64,000 nt of DNA from Cylindrobasidium torrendii FP15055 ss-10 (Eukaryota; Basidiomycota; Agaricomycetes; Agaricales; Physalacriaceae), in NCBI GenBank assembly GCA_000934385.1, contig KN880446.1, forward strand, positions 62,001-126,000. The letters are read 5' to 3'. A model generated the notes under the pieces. The model was not told the DNA's origin, did not search any database, and worked only from the letters and a program-made list of their open reading frames with translations. Of the stretch, positions 11,401-22,270 are shown one piece after another. Both the position numbers and the translations under genes were made by a program. Every line of letters begins with the position of its first letter. Within the stretch, counting starts at the first letter, position 1.

Positions 11401-13137
11401 CTGGCATCGGAGGTTAACGAGTATTTGGCCATGTAGCAGCCGATGGGAACGTCGTAGCAGTCAAGGTGGACAGAACAAGTGCAGAAAGGGCAGTGCAGAC
11501 CAAAACCATTGAGAGTCTTTGAGCATGCGCGGCACTCATGCACTGGAGTTCGACGGGACGAGGTGAATTGCCAGGGCACAAACTGGTGTGCGTGGGGATG
11601 GTCGTGTACGATGTAGCGCATTGCAGGCGAGTTGGCAAGGTATGCGGAAGTCTTGAGGGGACGAGTGACAAGGATATGTCCTACGGCCTTCGGAAAGAAT
11701 GACGCGAGAAGGGCGGCGGCGGAATGTCGAGTAGCAGGTGTATGATATGCGAGGACCTCGAATATGTCTAAGTATGCATCGACCTTGGCCGTAAAAGCAA
11801 GGTCACAGAGGCGATGGAAGCGGTGGAGAACGTCAATGCTTGACTGGGTACCAATTCCAAAATCAATGTTGTCAAGGATCGTCGAGAAAAGCGGCGGGAC
11901 AATGGATGCCAGGAAATACACCGCAGAACCTTGGAGGGGCGCATTGGTGGACAAAATGCTGACAACCTTTGTGGATACCGCATCAACCCACGCCGTCCAC
12001 TGCGGTGTCGCTGTTGTCTTGGAATCGTCATCGTCGGCACCTTCGACACGAATGGAAAACATTGGCGCGCCGCCGCTCTCAGCTTGGCCAAAATCGCCCG
12101 GTGTTGGGACTAAACGAGAGTAAGAACGAGCGTGATACGCTGAGCTACCGACTGACTATCCACATCTTGTGAGGCGCCTTGGATCTCTCGCAGACTCTCG
12201 AGGATGCCCCGAATGATACTCTCCTCATAAAATGCCAACAAACGAGCATGCATTTCTGGTGGAAAGGTGTTGAATGCTGGCAGAATCGCATATGCGATTT
12301 CTGCGATTGTTTTCGGACTGTCGCGATGCAAATGCACCAGGAACTGAGCGACTTTCAGGGTGAGCGCCTGGAGGGCATTTGGAGGACGTGAGGGACGGGG
12401 AGGGCTGATTTTGAAGCGGCAGTCTTCGGACACTACTGAGGACAAAACGGCTATGCATTCTGACAGAATTTCCATCGTCTGTGTTCCTCCGCCGCCGGCG
12501 CGTGCAGGCGATGGTGATCGCGACCGCCGTCCAGACGGATGCAGTGAACGACGGAACGGGGAAGGACTCTTTCCGCTATTCCGGCGCGGTGCAGTCGTTT
12601 CTTCGTATCTGTGACCGTGTCAGCATTCCATCTATTGGCCGTTCGGGGCACGCACCCATTGAAAAGCTGCCATCCTTGCAACACTGAGATCATGAGCACG
12701 TCGCTCAGTTGCGACATCAGGTCAAACGTCGCGTCGGTTGAGAACGCGCCTTCATCCTCTTCGTCGTTATCGTCGTAGCCATCGTCCAGAGACATTGAAG
12801 AAGACTTGCTGATCTTGACTGCCTGCTTCACGAACGCTGTGAATTTCTTCGTATCTCCTGGCGCGAGATTGGTCCCAAACATCTCGTACACAGTAGGCGG
12901 CTTTGGGCGCGTCGCTAGCTGCCGCAAAAGATGCCCGAGCAGCTTTCGCGACTCTTTGCTTCGTGTGCTGGCCTTTCGAGGGAAATTTGGCGACAAGGGC
13001 GGGACCCCATCGTTCGGTAATTTGAATGTCGGGAGGGCGGCATTTGGGCTGAGGCCGCTCGGGCTCGGGTCGCTCTGTGCTAGACTGGTGTTGATGAATA
13101 TTCCCGGCGGTTTTGCCGACCGTCCTTTGGTCTCCAT
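5481..13137 (-). CDS. Very large protein with tandem C1-type zinc fingers, possibly UNC80-like
   Basis: One long multi-exon gene of more than 2,000 codons. The start is the ATG at 13137 (METKGRSAKPPG). The N-terminus is Ser/Pro-rich with an acidic patch (DDGYDDNDEEDE). Mid-protein, near 11.2-11.6 kb, are two phorbol-ester/DAG-type (C1) fingers in tandem: HECRACSKTLNGFGLHCPFC with HLDCYDVPIGC, then LCAGCREP, RCLSCMQFVHERC and LHSC. The rest is long helical, Leu-rich sequence with no catalytic motif, consistent with a HEAT/ARM-like scaffold. Introns near the 3' end were checked: donor GTACGT before LALLTWSTVADLF, and a 50-nt intron before ISRALRALSETV. The end is GRGASRS at 5481. Large C1-containing fungal proteins of this size are sometimes linked to UNC80, a subunit of a cation-channel complex; I offer that only as a hypothesis. 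Splitting into two genes cannot be excluded, but I saw no internal start or stop pair that requires it. Confidence 0.6.
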
Positions 13138-13638
13138 GTAGATCGTGAGCAAGTCATGGTAATTTCAGAGTTTGGCGGCTTGATGGATCGCCGGCCGCAG
13201 TCGTCGTTCATTCCACCACTACCAAATTGGCTTGCATGACTGTGTATAATGCCACCTGGCGTAAATAAATGCTAGAGATTCTTTCTTGACCCCATCATTG
13301 AAGCAGGTCCTCAATCAAAATGGCGGTGGGGTCCAATCGTCCAATCGTCGGTGCCCACAGCGCCGCCAATCATCTGGAATCCACGCTGGCTGCTTACGAG
13401 CATGGCCTTTCGAGACCGCCTTGGTATGTCTTGGAGAGGGCAGGCACGCCCCTCTGTGCTCGACCTCTGATTGTGCCTATGCCATTGAATTTGAATTTGT
13501 CAAAAAAGTCTTCCGCTCACGATCCTTTTTATATCTGAGCGCCCACGTTCGGAAACATCTCTCTTTACTTTCCCCTCCCACCACCATCGGCTCCCACAGC
13601 TAGCCCTCCTCGCTCTTTTAACCCTCCGGATTCCCAGG
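13138..13638. other. Divergent intergenic region between C1-domain gene and GH128 gene
   Basis: About 500 bp between divergent start codons, so a shared promoter region. It has a TATA-like TTTTTATATC at 13526-13535, followed by CT-rich sequence at about 13556-13580 and then the GH128 start codon. No coding sequence is supported. Confidence 0.5.
13526..13535 (+). promoter_or_regulatory. TATA-like element upstream of GH128 gene
   Basis: TTTTTATATC lies about 105 bp before the GH128 ATG and just ahead of a CT-rich tract, an arrangement common in strongly expressed fungal secretory genes. Assigned by position and sequence only. Confidence 0.35.
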
Positions 13639-14986
13639 ATGCACTCAACATTCCTGAACCTCCTGGCTACAGCCACCCTTGCGGTGTTCACCTGCTCGTT
13701 CGGCCCTCAGGCCGTCGGCGCCCTTTCGATTGAACATGGCTCTGACATCCTTTCCCGTGGCAGTTCGCACCACGGAATGGCCAAGAGACGCAGAATGCAG
13801 CGCCGTGCAAGCTGCCGCGCTCGTCCCGCCTCTTCGACCACCGCCGTCTCCTCCAGCTCCTCTGTTGCAGCCCCTGCTTCGAGCTCGGCTGTGGCTGCCG
13901 TCGCTGTTGCGGCGTCGACTTCCGGCTCTAGCGGCAGTAACTCTGGCTCTACGTACACTACGTCAGTCACCACCTCCGGGGCCGTCTACAGCGGCGGAGG
14001 CGGAAAGGCTTGCCTCGCATGGCCTAACGGTGACACCGGCAAGCTTGCTGCCTGGAAGACCTCGCACACTTCCTGGTACGTCCGTGAATCTGCACGCTGC
14101 CAGCATCGTGCTCATTCGTCCAACAGTCTTTACACATGGAGCAGCTGGCCCCTGCCGGCTGCCTCTGCCCTTGGCTTCGAGGTTCTTCCTCAGCTGTGGG
14201 GTGATAAGGACACCTACGATTTCAGCCAAAACATTGGCTCCTACACTACTCCTACCTGGATTCTGGGCTTCAATGAGTGCGCATCCATCTTTTCCAGGTC
14301 ATTTTCGGGATTTCCTGACCGATCTTCAGGCCCAACGAATCAGGCCAATCCAGCATGACCACGGACCACGCCGTACAGCTCTGGTGGCAATACATGGAAC
14401 CCCAGCGTGCCAACGGCCACAAGCTCGTATCCCCTGCCGTCTCTTCGTCGCCTGCTGGCTTCGAGTGGATGAAGGACTTCTTCGCCAAGTGCGCTGGATG
14501 CCATGTACGCTGACCTCCGCACCCCTTTCATGTCCTTGTCGCTTATACTGCGCTTAGATCGACATGGTTGCAACCCACTACTACGATGTGTCTGTTCAGG
14601 GTTTCATCGACTATCAGACAAAGTACCACAACCAATTCAACCTCCCCATCCTCGTCACCGAGTTCGCCTGCCAGAACTTCAACGGAGGCGCACAGTGCTC
14701 CGACGACGAAATCTCAAACTTCAACACGAAGACAACTCAGTGGATGGACTCTACCGATTGGATCCTCAAGTACATGGCGTTCGGTGCGATGGTGAGTAGC
14801 GGCAATGTCCTTCAGCGGTCCGGTTCCTTATCTTGTGTGATAGCACGACATGTTCAACGTGAACTATGCCGCCAGACTCATGGCTGATGATGGCACGCCG
14901 AAGTGAGCAGATTGATTCTAGCAGTATTGGCGTGTAATACTAATTCTTTCCAGCGCCCTGGGATTGAAATATATCAATGGAGCTTG
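13639..14986 (+). CDS. Secreted glycoside hydrolase, GH128/Asl1-like catalytic domain
   Basis: The ATG at 13639 gives a signal peptide (MHSTFLNLLATATLAVF), then a pro-region with SHHGM, KRRR and QRRASCRA motifs, a long Ser/Ala/Val linker, and a catalytic domain. The domain has KACLAWPNGD at the start, YTWSSWP, FEVLPQLWGD, WILGFNEPNES (acid/base Glu in the FNE motif), DMVATHYYDV, LPILVTEFACQNF (nucleophile Glu in TEF) and ending ALGLKYINGA. These are landmarks of the Asl1-like/GH128 family, beta-1,3-glucanases that act on fungal wall or storage glucans. At least five introns interrupt the gene; the last lies just before ALGLKY. It is probably secreted and Kex2-processed. The leader matches that of the barwin gene at 1521-2359 although the mature domains are unrelated. 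Confidence 0.88.
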
Positions 14987-15274
14987 AAAAGGCAGCCCTA
15001 GTTTGTCTCGGACTCGATGATACCCTTCGTTTGGTCCTCCCATGCTTTATGTTCCGCTTTTTCTTGGTTTTATATGGGAGGAGTTAGGTCTTCGTGTGCT
15101 GTACGACGTGCATGCAACGTACAGTATGCAAGGTCTGTTGTCATCTGTGTAATCTTAACTTGTTGAGTACCGATGTGAGCGGCGAGACATCCTTTGACTA
15201 CCGGTGCGGCCGCCACTGTTCAGATGCTACACCGGATTCCTAGTCAACTTGAACTGAAGAGTATGTAACAAAAG

Positions 15275-15870
15275 TTCTCGACGAAGAGAACAAGTCCCAA
15301 AAATTAAGCCAACTTGAAGCGCCGGCCAGAGACTGGCGCCATGCCCAGCGCCTAGCATGTCCGGCGCGTGCCACACATCAATAGGAAGACAATCCTCGAT
15401 ATCTCCTCTTCATGCCTCGTTTCCCGCACCTAGACTTGAAAACCCCAAGTGTCGCCATGGATTTGAAATACGGTGAAGAAAGATACACACTAGATTCAGG
15501 TCAGTACAACGGGCGTACGTTCTAATGCTGCACAGTAGAGCTTACATTGGCATTCGTAGGAATAACGTGGGCCCCCGCCTCCCTCAGGTTTTATATCGTG
15601 GCACCTTTCGCCACCGTACCTCTGGACTCGAGCACTGGGGACCAGACATCTAGGACAATGGGCCGAGTAGACCGCGAAGAGCACAGGGCTTCGTCTCGCG
15701 CTTCGAATAGCGCCGCCGAGGTCGATGGCAAGAGGAAAGGTGTCTGTGGACCCTCGAGCGTCGTCAGTGCTGTCTTTGGGCATGATCCACTCGACGTGCT
15801 GCTCGCGAAGGTGGACAAGAAATGTCCTGTACGGGGCGGGTGTGCAGCGGTCTTCATGGCATGAAGAGAA
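15275..15870. repeat. Diverged tandem duplication, copy 1
   Basis: It aligns by eye with 16006-16581 over most of its length. Shared anchors include TTCTCGAC followed by AAGAGA, CCAAAAATTA, CCAGACAT, ACCCTCGAG, CTGCTCGCGA, AATGTCCTGT and GTGTGCAGCG. On minus it has an open frame (15496-15882) without a convincing start; a second minus frame has an ATG at 15857. Both frames retain some similarity in copy 2, so coding status is undecided. Confidence 0.65.
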
Positions 15871-16005
15871 AAAACGGGACACGCGGCTTTCGTTTATTTT
15901 ATGCCATGAACTAAGCGCTGGCGCCGGTTAGCGCTCAGATTTGTAAGCTGGCGTAGTGCATGCATCGTTTGGTTGTACAATGTATAAAACTACTTTAGCA
16001 CACCA

Positions 16006-16581
16006 TTCTCGACAAAGAGAGGGTCGTCCAAAAATTACGAGTGAGCTGCACCGACCAATGCCCCCTGCCATGGTCGGATACTGCACATCCCAGGGCAAAG
16101 TCCCCGATATTCCCTCACTTTATGCCTCTAGCACCGCGTCTAAACTTGAAATACACTAGCGCCGGCCACTATTGAAGGAACTGAAGCACAAACATCAATC
16201 TAAAACGTCTTGATGAGTAGCTTGCACACCAAAAAGTGGATAGTAGACCTACATGATGGCCAATCTGGTGTGCCGGCCGGCTCACACCCACGGACCACTA
16301 TGTAGTGATGCGTTGCGTGCATCGAGCTCCCTCGGGCGCGAGTCGCTGTATACCAGACATTTAGAACAGTGGGTCACCGAGACCAGGACGAGCACAGGCT
16401 TCGCCCCGCGCAACAAAGCGCCACCGGTATCGAATGCTAGAGGGAATGTGTCTGCGAACCCTCGAGTGACGCCTGTGCTGTCTTAAGGTGTACTTCGTTA
16501 GACGGCGTTCTGCTCGCGATATTGAACAACGAATGTCCTGTTTGGTGCGAGTGTGCAGCGACCCTCACGGTGTGAAGAGAG
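16006..16581. repeat. Diverged tandem duplication, copy 2
   Basis: Second copy of the segment at 15275-15870, offset by roughly 720 bp in the same orientation. Translated on minus in the frame of the longer copy-1 ORF it keeps RTFVVQYREQNAV and TRGFADTFPLAFD-like similarity but carries two in-frame stops. It is degenerate if that frame was ever coding. Confidence 0.6.
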
Positions 16582-17283
16582 CAAAGTTAAGCGCCGATGA
16601 AGGTTAAATAGTGACGACAACACCGTGAGAATCTGCTTCGGCAATCAGCGAGGGGATATTCAGCAGAGTTTTCAAGTCGCAGTGCACCGTAGCGCAAATT
16701 CACAGCTGGCGATCCATTGCTGTACATCCTGAACTCCTGATAGTTGCATACATACCACTCTCATGGTGGTACTAATGACTTGCCTGCGTCTCCCTGAGCT
16801 GGAGATTTTGGATTTGACGTAGGTTTGCTTTGCCCTTTGTGCACATTGAAGAGAGGCAAACATCGGAGATGCATGTGTACTTAACCATCACCCTCAAGAT
16901 GTTCATTGCACTGTCTGTTTCTTTGTGGTGCGCCGTACGTCTTACAACTTTCTGTGCGAATATTTCCTCCCGATACAGACTTCTCGAGGTGCCATCTGCA
17001 GTTTGTGCTGCTTATCGATGCGATCTGCGCCGGAAAACACGTGTTAGCAGCTCCCCGATGTGGAAGTACAAGAAGGGAGCATTTGGCACTCACCAACCAT
17101 GAATGCATGACCCATCAATGAACAGCCCGAGTGTCAATCCGGTACAACCATTGTATATTCCTAATCGCTCACAGACGTTGAAGGCAGAGATTAGGAAAAA
17201 TGATACAGCTGTGATATACTTACATTGGTACAAAAATTAGCTCGGCTAGCGAGCTGGGTGGTGCCGGTGATCCCTATTAAGCA

Positions 17284-18984
17284 TTATCCAACTATTCCAG
17301 ACGTCGTCTTCCAACCCTGCTCTGTGACATAACAATTCTCAAGCGTCTCTGTAATGTGCGCATCATGCATAAGCTGCTTCAACGCATCTCTGATGATTAC
17401 TTAGTACATGCTGCCTCCAACGATGTATGCATGAGTCACTCACCCTATCTGCGTCTTGGTGTATTGCTTCCTGGCGAATTCCGCCAAGATGGCCTTCCTC
17501 GATACCCCGTACTTACTCAGGTCGTCACCGCCTTCGTCCTCCTCAGAAAGACGTGGGTACAACTTCACTGCTTCCTCCTTCAAGATCAACAAGTAGACTT
17601 CACGCTCAAGGTAGGACATATGCTCGAAAGGGTCATAGATATATGACCGTTTCGAGCCCGACGCCTTCACAGACCTGCCCGCTGGCCTATCCTCCGTTGG
17701 GTAGGGCGCGCTCGCTCTCTGCTTCCCTTTGGTATTTGCGCTTAGCCTTGGTGTCTCCGCTTCTTTCCCTTTCCTTTTCGGGGTCTTATTATCCTTCTGC
17801 TTGGGTGTTGTTTCTGGTCGAAGCTTCATACCTCCAGGAATCGCATGCCTCTCGTATCGAACTGTGTGTTTCGGTGTCTCGGGCGGCAGCATTTCGATAG
17901 ACATGTCGCTGCCTTCGTCATGGTCTGAAGGAACCAGCAAGGGATCGTCTTGTGTTCCGCGGCCCTTCTTGTTGACACTCTGCCGTGGTCTCTCGTCTGA
18001 TTCCGAGTCCGAGTGGGAGAAATGCTGCGTTGGGCGCGAGTTTTTTGTCTTCCTGATGCGTGTGGGTGTGACGGGATTCGGCGGCGGCGGGGTCGAATCG
18101 GAGACAGTGATAACAGAGGCTTGGCGCAGCCTATGTGCAGGAGTGACAGGCGGCGTGGGGAAACTCGAAGCAAAAAGAACGGACGGCTGTGATAAAGTGT
18201 CGTTCTCATCATCGAGAGCCTCTTCCTCTGGAACTCGTTCTGGGATACGGGACGTGACTTGGGCAGGCGCGGTAACTGTGCTGGCCGTAGCAGCTCCCGC
18301 CGATGAACCCTGTTACTAGGGTTAAATAACGGAAGGAAATGATGCATCAAAGCGCGCACGCAAGGTGGCGGGCCCTTCCGAGCAGCAATATCGTCCCAAA
18401 TAACCTGTAGATTGTGGTAGATGACTTCGTGATAGTCTTCCACAAGCGAGATGTGAGCTGCTCTGAGTTGACATTTTCCCTGATAGTGTTCTAGCTGGCC
18501 AGTAACGCGGACGTAGAATTTGTTCACAAGTTCTTGGTCACTGGGTAATACAAGTCAGTAGAAACACTGCGATGGTCAGGTATGTTGACGTACCTTTTGT
18601 CATGCCCAAAATAGTACCCTTCTAGATATTTGTCGCGAAAGAAAGTAGTAGTGATAGACCCAGTCCCGTCGTCCAGTTCGTATCTAATCTTTTCAGGATC
18701 CCGGGCGAAGACCCAGCAGATGGTGGCAACAAGTTTGACCTGAACATCATTCAGCTGCTAGCCAACGATTGATGACTTCCAGCGTGCATTGTTCAACGGC
18801 TGCCCATTCAGATGGGCCGTCTCTTTCCTTTGATAATGAGCAAACGTAGTGGTGTGGCACTGCGCTATGGTCATATGGCGAAGAGAATCAGGCTATAGTA
18901 TATCTAGCTCAGAGATGAGGTAGCGTCCTCGATGAATTCTCTCACCGCAGACACAATGGCGGGGGCATCATTGCTGTCCGCCAT
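17284..18984 (-). CDS. RPA2/Stn1-like OB-fold protein with long linker and winged-helix-like C-terminus
   Basis: A paralogue of the RPA32 gene next door. The OB fold is spread over exons reading VQVKLVATICWVFARDPEK, YELDDGTGSITT and NKFYVRVTGQLEHYQGK, closely matching the RPA2 pattern (the neighbour has YSIEDGSGTFEVRHW and MYVRVTGQLKAFGNK). After EVIYHNLQVIWDD comes a long Ser/Thr/Pro and charged low-complexity linker, then a C-terminal helical segment ending RDALKQLMHDAHITETLEN, which resembles the RPA2 winged helix. The last exon ends GIVG at 17284. A possible first exon starts at 18984 (MADSNDAPAIVSA). The segment between it and the VQVKLV exon is not resolved: the best-matching frame (ARWKSSIVG) meets a TAG and would need a 27-nt intron. 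The protein is either a divergent second RPA32 or a Stn1-like telomere protein. Confidence 0.62.
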
Positions 18985-19115
18985 CGCAATGGAAGTACAG
19001 AATCAAGAAGAGACCAAACAAGATCATACAACGCGTCCTGGAACTTGGCTTTCATTCATTTACAATGTACAGTATTACAATACGTATATTCAGCATGGAA
19101 ATTGGAAAACCCTGT

Positions 19116-20237
19116 CTACGCAAGCTTGAACGTCGAGTCATCCGTGGTCGTGAAAATCAGGCCATCGTCCATGAGTGCGTCCAGCGCCGCACTGAGACGC
19201 GTTTGTCAACTCGGGAGGCAAATGACGGGGATGCAACATACCTGACTCTGCTTGCCACAGCTGGATCACTTAGCGATTCCCCAACGTTGACCGCAATGTC
19301 GCCCACAGCCTGTCCATTCTCATCATCATGGTTGGAGAGGTACTGCAGGATGTTGAGCTGGAGAGGCGGCCTTTTGCCCCATTTGGCGGTCGACATGGAC
19401 TTGCTCTTGCTTTCTCCGCTCACTGCGCCTGCTGTTGCCGCGTTTGGAGTAGTGAAAGGTGTTCCATCGACTGGAGGCTGTAATTGGCATTAGTGGTGCC
19501 ACGCGATGCAACAGTCACAACACGCACGGGACCGTTGACGCTATGCAAATATGCTGAGATACACTCCAGGTCGTGGAAGATAATCTCATGATAGTCCAGG
19601 ATAGGATGCAAGGGCATGTTTGTGTTCATGTACGTCTTGTTTCCGAAAGCTTTTAGCTGGCCCGTAACACGGACATACATAAGTTTTCTGGATAAACAGG
19701 TTAAACATCGTTCGAATATCCACAACAGACTGATAACATACTCAACACCGCCCCATTTTGCCTCATCCTCTTCCCCGCCTTCACTCCAGTGCCGGACTTC
19801 AAAGGTGCCAGAGCCATCTTCAATAGAGTAGCTGGTATTGGTTGCCGACTTTGATATATCCAGAACAAGAGCGACCACAGTGACCTGACATACATAAGAG
19901 GTGCACCACAGGGGTGCAGATAGAACCATACATTGCCGATGATCACATCGTCGAGGCGCCATTCGTTGTCGGGGGCGTGCACACATTTCAGCAGTTGCGC
20001 GATCTTCATAGGGCGCAAGGCTGAGGACGCATCACTCCTCTTGATACTCTCAGCCAAAAAGCGACGCGTTCAAGCGCGATACACACCATGCGCCCACCAG
20101 GACTTCCGCTCTGACTCCCTCCCGGAGAATTCTGCGTGGACAAAAATCCGCCACCGCCGCCGCCTCCACTGTAGTAATCGGCTTTTCGAAATATCAGATA
20201 CGCGTCGACGCGTCCAAAAGACGCGCTTACTGCTCAT
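19116..20237 (-). CDS. RFA2: Replication protein A 32-kDa subunit (RPA2/Rfa2)
   Basis: Middle subunit of the heterotrimeric single-strand DNA binding complex of replication and repair. The ATG at 20237 begins MSTDYYSGGGGGGG and a Gly/Ser-rich phosphorylatable-type N-terminus (FLSTQNSPGGSQSGSPGGR). Then follow LRPMKIAQLLKC, DEWRLDD-type DNEWRLDDVIIGN, VTVVALVLDISK, YSIEDGSGTFEVRHW and MYVRVTGQLKAFGNK of the OB fold, then DYHEIIFHDLE. The C-terminal winged helix reads LQLNILQYLSNHDDENG ... ALDALMDDGLIFTTTDDSTF and stops at 19116. The first intron falls after MS, and several more introns of about 50 nt follow. Length and order match the family. Only 59 bp separate its start from COA8 on the other strand. 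A head-to-tail paralogue lies immediately downstream. Confidence 0.93.
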
Positions 20238-20296
20238 CTTGTTGTTGTTGGAAGCAGAGCGTGTTGTGTGTGTCTGTTTACTTTGCCGATCGTTAT

Positions 20297-20850
20297 ATGA
20301 CACTTTCCTCTGTACTCTCACGGCGTGCGCTGCATGTCTCTGCAGTGCGCGCCCACCTCGTCGGGCCGCCACACCCAATATCACATATTCGGCCAGTGAT
20401 ATACGACGACGTCCCTACTCCGCCTCCACCGTCGCTCTTGCCGCATCCGTACTCTCTCGCCGAATTCGACCCGGACCCTCCCCCAGGCTCAACTTCGCAT
20501 GACATGCAGTGGAAGCTGCAGAGACAGCAGCTGGATGACTTGGATCAGAACTTTTGGATGGATGTACGCCTTACTCGTGATTCCATTGATGCATTTGGCT
20601 CAATAGCTCACAGAGCAATATCCGCTTCGAGATGGGCAAGGCGGCAGTTCTGGAAAGTTTGCCGCCGACAGCATCCCAAATTGACAAGGAGAATGCACTT
20701 TCGGAGTTCTACAAACAGTGGGTTCTTCTGCAGGGGGCCCGGACGGACGAATATACCGAAGAATGGCGCGCGCGCAATGTTAAGAGCTTGCAGTCCGCCA
20801 TCATGGCCCACATTTCAAAGATATCGAAAGTCTTTACCTTTGCCCAATGA
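20297..20850 (+). CDS. COA8: Cytochrome c oxidase assembly factor COA8 (APOPT1-like)
   Basis: A small mitochondrial protein. The start MTLSSVLSRRALHVSAVRA looks like an Arg-rich presequence. The family core follows: LVGPPHPISHIRPVIYDD, a Pro-rich stretch, WKLQRQQLDDLDQNFWMD, then after a short intron (GTACGC..CACAG) SNIRFEMGKAAVLE, LSEFYKQWVLLQ and YTEEWRARNVKSLQSAIMAH. These match human COA8/APOPT1 (motifs GPPDKYSNLRP, FWANQN and FYKEFL), which protects complex IV assembly. Stop at 20848-20850. It is divergent from RPA2 (59 bp) and convergent with the AAMP-like gene (68 bp). The identification rests on the ordered motifs and size, and is fairly secure. Confidence 0.88.
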
Positions 20851-20918
20851 GAATCCTTTTTCTTCTTGGTGTCAACTTCGTCGCACAGGAACAATGAACA
20901 GCAGGTACATTTCTAATA

Positions 20919-22270
20919 CTATGGCTCTTCGGCTTCCTCAGTAGTGTATACAAGGCATGCACCATCATCTCCAGCACTAACGATGACTGTTCCCTCCAGT
21001 CCCAGAGATGCCCACAATACGGGTCCTTGATGACCTTTGTGCTCGCGAATGAGTTCTCCTGTGCGTGCATCCCATGTTCTCAGCGTCCTGTCCGCAGACG
21101 CAGACACAAGCAGATTTCCTTTTGGTGGGGGTACCGCCAAAAGAGTCGTAATAGCATCCTGCTATTTTCAGTCTTCTATGCAACTGAGAACATGCTAGGA
21201 CTGACCTCATGCTTCAGTGTGGTCCGTATACGCATCGTTGACAAATCCCACACGCAAATTTTGCCATCCGTTGCACCAGTTGCAACATTTCCGGCATTGG
21301 CATTATCTGCACCGGTGAGGTTGAGGAACTGGACGGCTTCGATACTCTCGCCGTCGGTGTGGCCGCCCAGTGCAGTAAGGATTTCGCCTTTGGTGAGGCT
21401 GATAACACGCACGCCACCTGCGGCACCTCCGACAACGGCCAGAGTCGAGCCGGGGTTGACACCAAGAGAGGTGATACCGTCGAGGTTGAAGCGTCCATCG
21501 TCTGGTCCGAGCTTGAACAGAGGAGATGGGGAACGAGGGTCCCAGTAAATGAAGATGCCGTCAGCACAGGCGGATACGATGCGCTTTCCATCGGGTGTGA
21601 ATTCTCCGCAGGCGACAGCACCTGTGTGACCCGCGAAAACCTGCATTGTCGTTCCACTGGGGAGCTGCCACAGCCAGAGTGTGGAGTCATTCGAGCCGGC
21701 GAGAAGAACATTGCCCTTGGGATGCCATCTCAAAAACTAGATGGCCCTCAGGAAAAGTAAACTTTTTGAATATAGTATAGGACGTACCATGACTTCATCC
21801 GGACCTTGCAGCTCGGTCAAAAACTCCCATGTCCTATAGTCTGTCGTTCCCACTCTGCGCCAAACGCGCACTTTGCCATCCATGCCACCAGTCGCGATCA
21901 TCTCGCCGTCTGCGCTCCAGCCGGCGCAGGTAACGCTATCGGTGTGCCCAGTGAGCTTGACAATGATTTCACCGTCTACAATATCCCAGATGAATCCTAA
22001 ATCGTCTTCACCGCCAGAGACAGCGAGGTGCTCGGTGGGATGCATGGCGACGACGAAAACAGAGGCGTTGTGTGCTTGGAATCCCTGGACGGAGTTGTCT
22101 TCGCCAGAGCCAGAGGGACCGGCCATGTCGCCCAAGGTGTCCCCCTCCTCATCATCCTCATCCATAGGCGCGTCGCCGGAGTCTTCGACTTCAGCTAGAA
22201 TATCATCCTCAGTGATGTGCAGTTCCTCGTCCTGGTCTTCTTGTTCTTCGTGGTGCGATGCGGAGGCCAT
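20919..22270 (-). CDS. SQT1: WD40 repeat protein, AAMP/Sqt1-like
   Basis: The ATG at 22270 (MASASHHEEQEDQDEE) opens an acidic N-terminus, followed by seven to eight WD40 repeats. Recognisable repeat ends include LGFIWDIVDG, KVRVWRRVG, TLWLWQLPSG, IFIYWDPRSP, GKICVWDLS and TLRTWDARTG, and GH dipeptides occur at the expected spacing. The GFQAH-N-ASVFVVAMHP start and the EFLTEL/RWHPKGNVLLAG segment are typical of the angio-associated migratory protein family. The yeast member Sqt1 is the dedicated chaperone of ribosomal protein uL16 before its loading onto 60S subunits. Introns fall after PDEVM and KHE. The last residues are EEAEEP. It shares a 232-bp divergent upstream region with Nup133. Confidence 0.88.

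Larger units (their letters stand above)
14987..17283. other. Long intergenic region with diverged tandem duplication
   Basis: About 2.3 kb between convergent genes (GH128 and the RPA2-like paralogue). It contains two diverged copies of a roughly 600-bp segment (15275-15870 and 16006-16581, listed separately). The remaining sequence (about 16600-17280) has short open frames on both strands, including one on plus near 16860 with a hydrophobic start, but none could be spliced into a recognisable protein. Confidence 0.5.

Noticed and set aside
15496..15882. Minus-strand open frame in tandem copy 1, possible gene
   Set aside because: It lacks an early ATG, the same frame has stops in copy 2, and a second minus frame is equally plausible; treated as repeat only.
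16830..17108. Short hydrophobic plus-strand frame and overlapping minus frame near 17 kb
   Set aside because: Antisense pair, no splicing into a domain; more likely 3' flank of the RPA2-like paralogue.
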